Positions 1 through 5,437 are shown, counted from the stretch's first letter. The stretch: DNA of 7,036 nt from an uncultured Anaerolineae bacterium (GCA_937893815.1 CALCSH010000009.1:1-7036), one strand, 5' to 3'. Notes: generated by a model from the sequence alone, not told the origin. Numbers and translations: made by a program.

Positions 1-356
1 GGGAAGGGTTCGGGCTGCATTCCATACACAAAGCGAATCGCCTCGATAATTTCAGCCGCCAACAAGGTGGCCATGCCGCCATCGAGCGTCTCGCCGAGGT
101 AGGGAGTCCAGTGTTTTTGGGATGGCACCGGGTGCAATAACGCACGCGCGTGCCTGAGAACTTCTTCGAGTTGACCCAATGTGCTAACCTGAATACCGGT
201 CATCCCGTAGATGGTGGGTAGAAAATAAGCAGTATTGGGGAATTCAACCAGTGTGTCGGCGCCTTTTTCTTGAATAGCACGCCGAAGCATCAATTCGGCC
301 TCGATGACCAGCGAATTAGCGCCGCGAATGGCGCGGGTTGCAATGTATTTTGACAT
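1..356 (-). CDS. acsB: Acetyl-CoA synthase subunit AcsB (CO-methylating), N-terminal fragment
   Basis: This is the first 118 codons of a gene that runs off the window. AcsB carries the A-cluster that joins CO (from CODH), a methyl group (from the corrinoid protein) and CoA into acetyl-CoA. The visible part starts MSKYIATRAIRGANSLV. It contains AYFLPTIYGMTG (about residues 44-55) and AAEIIEAIRFVYGMQPEPF near the cut end, which resemble AYYLPVIRCFSG and AAEIIEALRYLKYKPDEPL as I recall them in Moorella AcsB. This N-terminal domain docks on CODH and is absent from archaeal CdhC, so the protein is bacterial-type. The A-cluster cysteines lie outside the window. The start at 356 is set by GGAGGT (366-361) four bases upstream. 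It follows acsA by 42 bases and is very probably co-transcribed with it. Confidence 0.9.
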   Translation of the reverse strand, partial: MSKYIATRAIRGANSLVIEAELMLRRAIQEKGADTLVEFPNTAYFLPTIYGMTGIQVSTLGQLEEVLRHARALLHPVPSQKHWTPYLGETLDGGMATLLAAEIIEAIRFVYGMQPEPF

Positions 357-366
357 ATGTACCTCC

Positions 367-398
367 GAACGTTCAAACGTTGGAACGTTTAAACGCTA
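367..398. repeat. Four 8-bp-phased AACGTT units between acsA and acsB
   Basis: The self-complementary hexamer AACGTT occurs at 368, 376 and 384, and a degenerate AACGCT follows at 392, so the register is exactly 8 bp throughout. The array fills most of the 42-base gap between the acsA stop and the acsB start and touches the acsB Shine-Dalgarno. In the mRNA (minus strand) the units AAACGU and ACGUUU can pair around a UCCA loop, giving a small hairpin just before the ribosome site. It may act as a translational or mRNA-stability element, or simply be slippage-born sequence. Confidence 0.6.
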
Positions 399-2420
399 TT
401 AGTCTCCAGCAACGGGTAAGCCGTAGATAGCTGCTCTGCGCTCAGAAAGCGGCAAGGCTTCGAGTTCTAACATGCGGGCGTCGCCGCTCTCGCCGAAGCG
501 GTTGGGGTCATAAGCAGGCAGCCCCAGGGCAGCGCGTTTTTTGTCGATATGGTCCAGCGTGGCTTTGATCATTTCGTCGGGGTCAGCGATAAATTCCAGC
601 TTGCCGCCGTATTTTTCTTCCCAACCTTTACTGATCAGGCCAGAAACCAGATCGCTGTCGGAAACCTTATCGGGCATACCGCCCACGGGGGAAGAGCCGC
701 CGAAGATGACATAGACGCCCGAGGCCACACAGTAGGTGCCAATCGAGAGCGCTTTTTCGCTCATCCACTCAGGGGCCAAACCGACCGCCGGTACCTGATC
801 GATATCATCGCCAAGACCGCCTTCTTCTACAATCTGGGTCAGCACGGTGAGAATACGGGTGTTATCCACGCAAGAGCCCATGTGCAGCACTGGCGGGATA
901 CCGATGGCTTCGCAGACTTCTTTCAGCCCAGGGCCAACCTGATCCAGCCCGGCTTCACCAAGTAGTAAGCCTAGTTTGGCACTGGCAATTGCACCGCAGC
1001 CGGTTTCGACGACCAGAACATCTTGCTTGAGCATTTCTTTGGTGACATAGGTGTGCAGGTAATCATGCTGGCTGCGAGGGTTGTTGCAGCCAACGATGGC
1101 TGCAACACCACGGATGCGGCCAGACATGATGGCGTCATTCAAAGGGCGGAACGATGAGCGATAGGAGCCGCCCAGCATGTAGTTGATATATTCGTGTGAG
1201 AAGCCGGGAACCAGATCTTCGCGCACATCGGGGATATGAATAGAACCGCGATTTTTGTAATTTTCAATGGCTTCTTTAAGGATATTTTTGGCAATCGTCA
1301 GGGCATGATGCTCGTCGAATTGAATATGCGTTGCGCCTTTTAGTTTAACTTTGGGCGAAGTGGTGATGATCTTGGTGTGGAAGTTTTCGGCCAAACCGAC
1401 GAGGGCCTGCATAATGCACTGCACATCCACGACCATCGCCTCGACCGCACCCGTCATAATGGAAAGTTCTTGCTGCAAGAAATTACCCGCAGCCGGAATA
1501 CCCTGACGCATCAGAATTTCATTGGCTGTACAGCAGATACCGGAGAGTTGCACGCCCTTGGCACCCGCAGCTTTGGCATATTCGATAATCTCCGGGGTTT
1601 GGGAAGCGGCCACGATCATCTCGCTGAGGGTAGGCTCGTGCCCGTGGACAACAACGTTGACCATATCTGCTTTCAGGACGCCCAGGTTGGCCTGTCCCAA
1701 AATGGGAGCGGGGGTTCCAAAGAGAATATCAGAAACATCTGTGGCGATCAGGCTGCCGCCCCAGCCATCGGCGAGTGCGGTTTTAATAGCATGTTGAAGA
1801 ATATGTTCAGGTTCCTGGTCGTCACCAATATGCGTGCGATGCAGTGCTTCAACCGTCTCGCGGTCTACGCCGCGAGGCAAGACGCCTTGTTCTTCCCAAA
1901 TCTTCTGTCGTTTTTTTGGCGCACGGCGAATCGGCGCGATTACACCTTTTTGCTGGCCAAATTGTGCAATATACAGATCGGCTAACTCGTTGGCGATCTC
2001 TTCAGGTGAACGGCCTTCGGTTTCAATATCATAGTAAGACGCCACAGTGCGCAGTTTGGCAACGTCACGGATATAGTAGCCCTCGGCTTCGCCATTTGCG
2101 GCAGCCTTGAGCGTAAATGCCATATCACGGCCATGATCGGAGTGCGCCGCGGCTCCGGCTGCGATGGCGCGGATCAGGTTGCGAGCCTGGATGGTATCGA
2201 TGGTTGCACCACAGATGCCGGTAGAGCCGTCTTTGGTCAGGCGGCAAGGCCCCATGCCGCAGATTTTACAGCACATCCCCGCGCTGCCGATATTGCAGGG
2301 AGCCATATCATCGGCACGCGTAAAAGCAGTACCGATACCTAATTCCTCGGCTCGGATCAGCATCTGTTGCGTGGCTGGATCCGTGCTGAATTCTTCCGGG
2401 GTTCGTTTTTTCTTCGCCAT
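399..2420 (-). CDS. acsA: Carbon monoxide dehydrogenase catalytic subunit (AcsA/CooS)
   Basis: This 673-aa Ni-Fe CO dehydrogenase interconverts CO2 and CO and feeds CO to AcsB in the Wood-Ljungdahl pathway; the length matches bacterial AcsA (about 674 aa). Cluster ligands are all visible. C42 and C50 fit the D-cluster, and C51, C54, C59 and C70 fit the B-cluster. For the Ni-Fe C-cluster there are H261 in VVHGHEP, C296/C297 in SGICC, C335 in VDVQC, C445 in VGCNN, C475 in ETGCGA and C517 in MGSCVDN. K556 in MSEKA matches the catalytic lysine, and H93/H96 sit in the proton-path region. It starts 3 bases after the upstream small gene, with AGAGGA inside that gene's end as the ribosome site. acsB follows, so it belongs to the bacterial bifunctional CODH/ACS complex. 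No frameshift or missing residue is seen. Confidence 0.97.
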   Translation of the reverse strand: MAKKKRTPEEFSTDPATQQMLIRAEELGIGTAFTRADDMAPCNIGSAGMCCKICGMGPCRLTKDGSTGICGATIDTIQARNLIRAIAAGAAAHSDHGRDMAFTLKAAANGEAEGYYIRDVAKLRTVASYYDIETEGRSPEEIANELADLYIAQFGQQKGVIAPIRRAPKKRQKIWEEQGVLPRGVDRETVEALHRTHIGDDQEPEHILQHAIKTALADGWGGSLIATDVSDILFGTPAPILGQANLGVLKADMVNVVVHGHEPTLSEMIVAASQTPEIIEYAKAAGAKGVQLSGICCTANEILMRQGIPAAGNFLQQELSIMTGAVEAMVVDVQCIMQALVGLAENFHTKIITTSPKVKLKGATHIQFDEHHALTIAKNILKEAIENYKNRGSIHIPDVREDLVPGFSHEYINYMLGGSYRSSFRPLNDAIMSGRIRGVAAIVGCNNPRSQHDYLHTYVTKEMLKQDVLVVETGCGAIASAKLGLLLGEAGLDQVGPGLKEVCEAIGIPPVLHMGSCVDNTRILTVLTQIVEEGGLGDDIDQVPAVGLAPEWMSEKALSIGTYCVASGVYVIFGGSSPVGGMPDKVSDSDLVSGLISKGWEEKYGGKLEFIADPDEMIKATLDHIDKKRAALGLPAYDPNRFGESGDARMLELEALPLSERRAAIYGLPVAGD

Positions 2421-2423
2421 GGT

Positions 2424-2816
2424 TTATTCCTCTGCCATACTGGTAATAGGTGACATGCCTGGGCAAGGCCAGAGGGCGCGGCCCTCGTAACCAACGCTTT
2501 GCCCAAAGCTGACGACTCGACTGGTCTGGGCATAAGCTTCCGTGTGCCGATAAAATAGTTCGCTGGGTTTGCTTTCATTGGCTGGAATTTCCGTCTCTTC
2601 GGGGATAGATAATCCGCCGATATACCCGGCTGCTTCCAGCTTGGCAACAATATCTTCCTCGCGGATCGCCTTATCATCAAACGCGATCTCTGCTGCGTGG
2701 AAGCCACTGCTGGCATATACTTCTTCCACACCTTTGAGTTCGAACAAAATGCGCCTGACTTCAACGACGTGGTGATCCCCGTACATGGCGGGGAGTTCAA
2801 GCGTTATAACTGTCAT
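2424..2816 (-). CDS. HMA-fold-like small protein, first gene of the CODH/ACS operon
   Basis: This is a 130-aa protein of unproven function. Residues 1-66 look like a heavy-metal-associated (ferredoxin-like, beta-alpha-beta-beta-alpha-beta) domain: a first strand VITLELP, a loop, a helix VVEVRRILFELKGVEEV, then AEIAFDD and a second helix EEDIVAKLEAAGY. Where classical HMA domains have MxCxxC, this one has AMYGDHH (residues 10-16), so both cysteines are missing and two histidines are present. The C-terminal half (about 67-130) matches nothing I recognise and holds a lone cysteine in WPCPGM (C118). The start at 2816 has a strong AAGGAGG (2833-2827). Only 3 bases separate it from acsA, so the two are translationally linked. 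A role in nickel or other metal handling for CODH is inference from context. It may also be a structural or regulatory HMA relative. Confidence 0.8.
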   Translation of the reverse strand: MTVITLELPAMYGDHHVVEVRRILFELKGVEEVYASSGFHAAEIAFDDKAIREEDIVAKLEAAGYIGGLSIPEETEIPANESKPSELFYRHTEAYAQTSRVVSFGQSVGYEGRALWPCPGMSPITSMAEE

Positions 2817-2876
2817 ACGAGTTTAGCCTCCTTATCAATTGAAAAGATAGTTGTAAGTGTATGTTTTCGTGCCAAA

Positions 2877-2897
2877 TAATATATCCGTGATATATTA
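2877..2897. promoter_or_regulatory. Perfect 9+9 bp operator-like dyad over the operon promoter
   Basis: The arms TAATATATC (2877-2885) and GATATATTA (2889-2897) are perfect reverse complements around CGT. The dyad covers the -10 box and most of the spacer of the candidate operon promoter, the usual place for a repressor site. It does not fit the FNR, Rex, NikR or CooA consensus sites I know, so the regulator is unknown. Confidence 0.5.
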
Positions 2898-2906
2898 CGG
2901 AAACAA
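2878..2906 (-). promoter_or_regulatory. Candidate sigma70-type promoter of the CODH/ACS operon
   Basis: Read on the minus strand, TTGTTT (2906-2901) and TATATT (2883-2878) are separated by exactly 17 bases. The -10 box matches the consensus at 5 of 6 positions; the -35 is weak (TTG only). Transcription would start near 2871, leaving a leader of about 55 bases with the AAGGAGG ribosome site. The -35 shares its T-run with the terminator behind it. A dyad overlaps the -10 and spacer. Confidence 0.45.
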
Positions 2907-2938
2907 AAAAGGCCAGCACTATTTAGTCGCTGACCTTT
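2901..2938 (-). terminator. Intrinsic terminator with no annotated gene upstream
   Basis: In the minus-strand RNA, AAAGGUCAGC (2938-2929) pairs with GCUGGCCUUU (2917-2908) over 10 base pairs including one G-U, with an 11-base loop, followed by a T-run at 2910-2905 and TTT at 2903-2901. On the plus strand the same stem has a C-A mismatch and no T-run, so the signal is minus-strand specific. It lies behind the operon promoter, and the next gene in that direction is divergent. It must therefore end an unannotated RNA, attenuate a longer operon transcript, or be a relic. Confidence 0.65.
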
Positions 2939-2953
2939 AACGCCAAAAAAGAA

Positions 2954-3086
2954 ACAGACCCTATATACCCTGGGGAACGACCGGCGTACAAGCGCATACG
3001 ATGCAAACAACGTCGCGGCGCCTTGGGACAGCACCGCGCGTTGATTGATTTACGTTGACAATTACCTGCACGCCTATAGGGTTTGT
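2954..3086. other. 133-bp element bounded by 12-nt inverted repeats (structured RNA or MITE-like)
   Basis: ACAGACCCTATA (2954-2965) and TATAGGGTTTGT (3075-3086) are inverted repeats with one mismatch, which becomes G-U in plus-strand RNA and A-C in minus-strand RNA. GGCGT (2983-2987) can pair with ACGCC (3070-3074), extending the stem. At the apex CAACG plus CGCGG (3008-3018, one bulged T) pairs with CCGCG plus CGTTG (3034-3043). The core is GC-rich inside an AT-rich spacer. A consensus -35 TTGACA (3055-3060) points towards the right end, as often seen at IS ends, but no target-site duplication is visible. I recognise no known riboswitch, 6S, SRP or RNase P signature. Confidence 0.4.
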
Positions 3087-3376
3087 ACATGCTAAATTAA
3101 ACGGCCCTTGATGAATACTATTCTAAGGGGAGCTTTTATACGATTAATCAGATTTTCAAATAACGAAAAAGACTGCGAACTTAGTATAAAAAAGCAAGCC
3201 GCGTAACGTCAGTATGTACTATCACAAATCACTAGGATGTTTGTCATAAATGATTGGCGATAGCTATTGAGTGGCCTGAATTATGCGCAATTAATCAAAA
3301 ATATCTTTAAAAAATTACACACATGTCAAAAATATGATCAAACCGTGCTTTCAATAAGAATTCCCCAAATGGGGTG
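3087..3376. other. AT-rich intergenic sequence without a recognisable gene
   Basis: No open reading frame with a ribosome site or family signature is visible on either strand. One modest hairpin is present: CCCTT (3105-3109) pairs with AAGGG (3125-3129), with an inner GAAT/ATTC stem, followed by TTTT at 3134-3137. It could be a weak plus-strand terminator for the preceding element. CCCCA/TGGGG (3363-3374, spacer AA) is a small dyad just upstream of the sigma-gene -10 box. Confidence 0.4.
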
Positions 3377-3385
3377 TGATAAAAT
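3377..3385 (+). promoter_or_regulatory. Candidate extended -10 promoter of the sigma/anti-sigma operon
   Basis: TGATAAAAT (TGn plus TAAAAT) is an extended -10 box, 70 bases upstream of the sigma-factor start. No good -35 lies 17 bases further up, as is tolerable for extended -10 promoters. The CCCCA/TGGGG dyad (3363-3374) touches its upstream edge. The leader can form a GGCAG (3399-3403)/CTGCC (3414-3418) hairpin. Confidence 0.35.
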
Positions 3386-3425
3386 CGGCGTCACGCTAGG
3401 CAGGCCCAAAACTCTGCCGGGTATT

Positions 3426-3454
3426 TGTAACCTTTCGTGATGAGGAAGCATCTT
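3426..3454 (+). promoter_or_regulatory. ECF-promoter-like motif overlapping the sigma-gene start region
   Basis: TGTAAC (3426-3431), 17 bases, then CATCTT (3449-3454) resembles ECF promoters (AAC in the -35, CGTC-like -10) and shares TGTAACCTTTC with the motif at 4462. Its predicted start point would lie inside the first codons, so it cannot serve the ATG at 3456 in the usual way. It may be a coincidence of the ribosome-site region or drive a leaderless or internal transcript. Confidence 0.25.
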
Positions 3455-3455
3455 A

Positions 3456-4064
3456 ATGACAAATCAGGATCGTACAGAAGCGCATTTTTCTTTGGAAGCG
3501 CTGCAAAATGGAGACCAGGCTGAATTTGCTCGAGTGGTCGAAGCGTATTCCGGGTATATTTATCGTCTGGCACTGAAAATGCTCCAAAATCCGCAGGATG
3601 CCGAAGATGTGCTGCAAGAAACATTTATCAAAGCCTTTCATGCGTTGCCAAAATTTCAGGGCCAATCGAAAATATCGACATGGCTTTATCGCATAGCGAC
3701 CAATGAAGCCTTGATGTTTTTGCGCAAAAAACGCCCTGATTCAATTTCTGTAGAGGCAAACCTACAAGACGATAACGACGAAGACAAAAAACCGCTACAA
3801 ATCGTCGATTGGTGCTGTTTGCCGGAAAACGAGTTGGTGTCCGATGAAGCACGCCAGCACCTGGATGATAGCATTACCCAGTTACCTGAGAGTTTAAGGT
3901 TGGCGTTTCTCTTGCGAGATGTTGAAGGACTTTCCACTCGCGAAACTGCCGAGGCCCTTGAAATTAGCGAAACTGCCGTGAAAACGCGTTTGCACCGAGC
4001 TCGTCTAAGCTTGCGAGAAAACCTGACCGCCTATTATCAAGGCCAGATTTTAGAACGAGCATAA
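3456..4064 (+). CDS. ECF-family RNA polymerase sigma factor (RpoE/SigR-like)
   Basis: This 202-aa group IV sigma factor directs RNA polymerase to a small stress regulon. Region 2 spans about residues 20-93 and contains DAEDVLQETFIKAF (48-61) and the region 2.3/2.4 sequence KISTWLYRIATNEALMFLRKKR. An acidic linker DDNDEDKK (105-112) is followed by an odd cysteine pair, C120-C121. Region 4 (about 137-190) holds LPESLRLAFLLRDVEGLSTRETAEAL and the helix-turn-helix ending AVKTRLHRARLSLRENL. Length is typical. The ATG has GAGGAAG seven bases upstream. It is followed 15 bases later by a zinc anti-sigma gene, the standard sigma/anti-sigma pair. Its targets probably include the redox genes downstream, but that is inferred from position. 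Confidence 0.95.
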   Translation: MTNQDRTEAHFSLEALQNGDQAEFARVVEAYSGYIYRLALKMLQNPQDAEDVLQETFIKAFHALPKFQGQSKISTWLYRIATNEALMFLRKKRPDSISVEANLQDDNDEDKKPLQIVDWCCLPENELVSDEARQHLDDSITQLPESLRLAFLLRDVEGLSTRETAEALEISETAVKTRLHRARLSLRENLTAYYQGQILERA

Positions 4065-4079
4065 GCGTTGGAGAATCAT

Positions 4080-4358
4080 ATGATGCACCACGATCATAAG
4101 AATTGCTACCATATTCTCGATTCGCTTTCCGATTATGTGGATGGCGAACTCAGAGAAGAACTTTGCCACGAGATCGAGCGCCATATCGCAGATTGTGAAG
4201 ATTGCCGCATTGTGGTGGATACCTATAAGAAGACGATTTATCTGTATCATGAAACGGTAGGCGAGCCGGAAATCCCATCCGATGTGCGTTTGCGTCTTTT
4301 TCGCCGTCTGGATTTGGAAGATTTTTTAGGGGATGCAATCGAAGAAACTCACGAGTAA
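4080..4358 (+). CDS. Zinc-binding anti-sigma factor (ZAS family, RsrA-like)
   Basis: This 92-aa soluble protein has no membrane segment and should bind the sigma factor just upstream. It carries the ZAS signature HIADCEDC (Hx3Cx2C: H35, C39, C42) plus an N-terminal C9. The spacing C9-H35-C39-C42 (26, 4, 3) equals that of Streptomyces RsrA (C11-H37-C41-C44), where zinc loss and disulfide formation release SigR under thiol oxidation. There is one further cysteine, C29, and a His-rich start (MMHHDH). I chose ATG 4080 because GGAG (4070-4073) sits six bases upstream. A TTG at 4068 is in frame but overlaps that site. The redox-switch role is inferred from the ligand pattern and the thioredoxin-fold neighbours. 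A plain zinc-structural anti-sigma is the alternative. Confidence 0.88.
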   Translation: MMHHDHKNCYHILDSLSDYVDGELREELCHEIERHIADCEDCRIVVDTYKKTIYLYHETVGEPEIPSDVRLRLFRRLDLEDFLGDAIEETHE

Positions 4359-4380
4359 CTATTTGAGCAAATATCCTTTT

Positions 4381-4417
4381 CACAGGTGTGTATCTTCATG
4401 CACACCTGTGTTTTTTT
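4381..4417 (+). terminator. Strong intrinsic terminator after the sigma/anti-sigma pair
   Basis: CACAGGTGTG (4381-4390) and CACACCTGTG (4401-4410) form a perfect 10-bp stem, followed directly by seven Ts (4411-4417). It separates the regulator operon from the redox genes, which therefore need their own promoter. Confidence 0.92.
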
Positions 4418-4461
4418 AATGGGAATTTTGGATAAGATGTGCACCGCGATTCAAGTATTGA

Positions 4462-4489
4462 TGTAACCTTTCTTGGAGCGACGCATCTA
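4462..4489 (+). promoter_or_regulatory. Candidate ECF-sigma promoter of the redox cluster
   Basis: TGTAAC (4462-4467), a 16-base spacer and CATCTA (4484-4489) follow the ECF layout (AAC-containing -35, CGTC/CATC-type -10). It lies after the terminator and about 55 bases upstream of the next start codon. It shares TGTAACCTTTC with the motif at 3426. It is the natural candidate for recognition by the neighbouring sigma factor. Confidence 0.45.
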
Positions 4490-4542
4490 AAAAGCGAATA
4501 CAAACCAATTTGTCAGGTTGATGCAAACCCTTGGATTTCGAA

Positions 4543-4728
4543 ATGGTTCTGCCCCCAAAGGCTGAAACTGACTCAAGTGAAGTGGATCACCCCCAACTTG
4601 AGTTTGAGCAGCCCCCAAAGGTCGGCGATCTTTGCCCACAATGTGGACGCGATCATATTGATTATGATGGCATGCTCAATCTAACTTGCTTGCATTGTGG
4701 TTATACACTAGCTGGCTGTTTTACCTGA
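4543..4728 (+). CDS. Small zinc-ribbon protein
   Basis: This is a 61-aa hypothetical protein with a Pro/Glu-rich N-terminus and a C-terminal zinc ribbon. CPQCG (C31, C34) and CLHCG (C49, C52) are spaced as in rubredoxin-like knuckles, and there is an extra C59 before the end. ATG 4543 is preferred, although only a weak GGA precedes it; an in-frame TTG at 4531 would add four residues. CCCCCAAAGG occurs twice exactly 60 bases apart (4552 and 4612), giving the PPK motif twice. It is the first gene after the ECF-like promoter and precedes the disulfide oxidoreductase. It may bind zinc or iron. Its function is unknown, and the low sequence complexity leaves a small chance that it is not translated. 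Confidence 0.65.
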   Translation: MVLPPKAETDSSEVDHPQLEFEQPPKVGDLCPQCGRDHIDYDGMLNLTCLHCGYTLAGCFT

Positions 4729-4740
4729 TAAATCATCTTT

Positions 4741-4755
4741 TACCCCGGCGGGGTA
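4741..4755 (+). promoter_or_regulatory. Hairpin just upstream of the PDO ribosome site
   Basis: TACCCC (4741-4746) and GGGGTA (4750-4755) form a 6-bp GC-rich stem with a GGC loop, four bases before the AAGGAG (4760-4765) of the next gene. With no T-run it is a poor terminator. It could stabilise the processed mRNA or modulate initiation. Confidence 0.4.
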
Positions 4756-4771
4756 CTTTAAGGAGTAGCGT

Positions 4772-5437
4772 ATGGCTGATTTGTTGAATGATCAAATCAA
4801 AGGACAGGTGCGCGATGTTTTCGCTGAGATGCAGGCCCCGGTGCAGGTTTTGTTTTTTGGTCAGAAAGATAATTGCGCCTACTGTGACGACACGCAACAA
4901 TTGGTGACAGAAGTTGTTGGCCTTTCAGATCAGTTGGAAATGAGCGTTTACGATCTGGCGAAAAACGCCGACGTGGCCGCTTTGTACAATGTAGATAAAG
5001 CACCCGGGTTGGTACTTGCTGGAAAATCGGGTGATGCGCTTGTGGATTACGGCGTGCGCTATGCTGGCATTCCTTCTGGTCACGAGTTTAGTTCACTGAT
5101 CAATGATCTGCTGCGCGTTTCCTCCGGCGATTCTGGCCTGGATGTGAAGACGCGCGAATACCTCAAAGGACTGGAAGAGCCAGTGCTCTTGCAGGTCTTT
5201 GTTACCCCTACCTGACCGCACTGTCCGCGAGCTGTATTGCTGGCACACCAGATGGCGATGGAAAGTGAATGGGTTCAGGCAGAAGCGATTGAAGCCACCG
5301 AGTTTCAGGAATTGGCCGCGAGACATTACGTGAGCGGCGTGCCGAATACCACGATCAACGACGGCGCGGGGCGGGTAGTTGGCTCTGTGCCCGAGGGAAA
5401 ACTTGTGCAAGAATTACAACGTATTCTTGCTGGGTAA
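4772..5437 (+). CDS. Protein disulfide oxidoreductase (tandem glutaredoxin-like domains), probable selenoprotein with in-frame UGA
   Basis: This is one 221-codon reading frame with a TGA at codon 148 (5213-5215). It is a PDO/glutaredoxin-like protein of two thioredoxin folds, close in length to Pyrococcus PDO (226 aa as I recall). Domain 1 (about 1-118) has CAYC (C35, C38) and cis-Pro in KAPG (P78). Domain 2 reads VFVTPT, then TGA, then PHCPRAVLLAH, with cis-Pro in SGVP (P191). The TGA falls exactly on the first cysteine of CPHC; Pyrococcus has VTPTCPYCPLAVRMAH there, as I recall it. Homology resumes at once in the same frame up to TAA, so selenocysteine is the natural reading. A nonsense mutation (TGC/TGT to TGA) or sequence error is the alternative; read as a stop, it leaves a 147-aa product. 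The start has AAGGAG six bases upstream. It probably catalyses thiol-disulfide exchange in the cytoplasm. Confidence 0.8.
5216..5251 (+). promoter_or_regulatory. Candidate bacterial SECIS hairpin after the UGA
   Basis: In the mRNA, GC-g-AGC (5227-5232) can pair with GCU-g-GC (5239-5244) around a UGUAUU loop (5233-5238), with an outer CUG (5221-5223)/CAG (5249-5251). The loop begins 17 bases after the UGA and has G as its second base, as bacterial SECIS elements usually require. The stem is short with a G-G mismatch. A competing CUGG (5240-5243)/CCAG (5248-5251) hairpin exists, so this is only suggestive. Confidence 0.35.

Noticed and set aside
2813..3034. 73-aa minus-strand ORF upstream of the CODH operon
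   Set aside because: It crosses the terminator, promoter and dyad, overlaps the HMA-like start and has no family features.
3055..3080. TTGACA with TATAGG as a plus-strand promoter
   Set aside because: The spacer is only 14 bases and the -10 is poor. I keep TTGACA only as a note on the 133-bp element.
2954..3086. 6S RNA or a known riboswitch
   Set aside because: No conserved sequence of 6S, cobalamin, c-di-GMP, NiCo, THF or SAM classes was recognised; only the general fold is suggestive.
4068..4079. TTG 4068 as the anti-sigma start
   Set aside because: The GGAG that would serve ATG 4080 overlaps this codon, and the four extra residues match nothing in the family.
4797..5003. Minus-strand ORF inside the PDO gene
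   Set aside because: It is an antisense shadow with no ribosome site or recognisable protein pattern. The same holds for the other overlapping frames in acsA, the sigma gene and the glutaredoxin.
5237..5437. Separate 66-aa gene starting at TTG 5237
   Set aside because: It is in frame with the upstream PDO, has no ribosome site and begins in the middle of the second active-site helix, so it is the C-terminal part of the UGA-containing gene.
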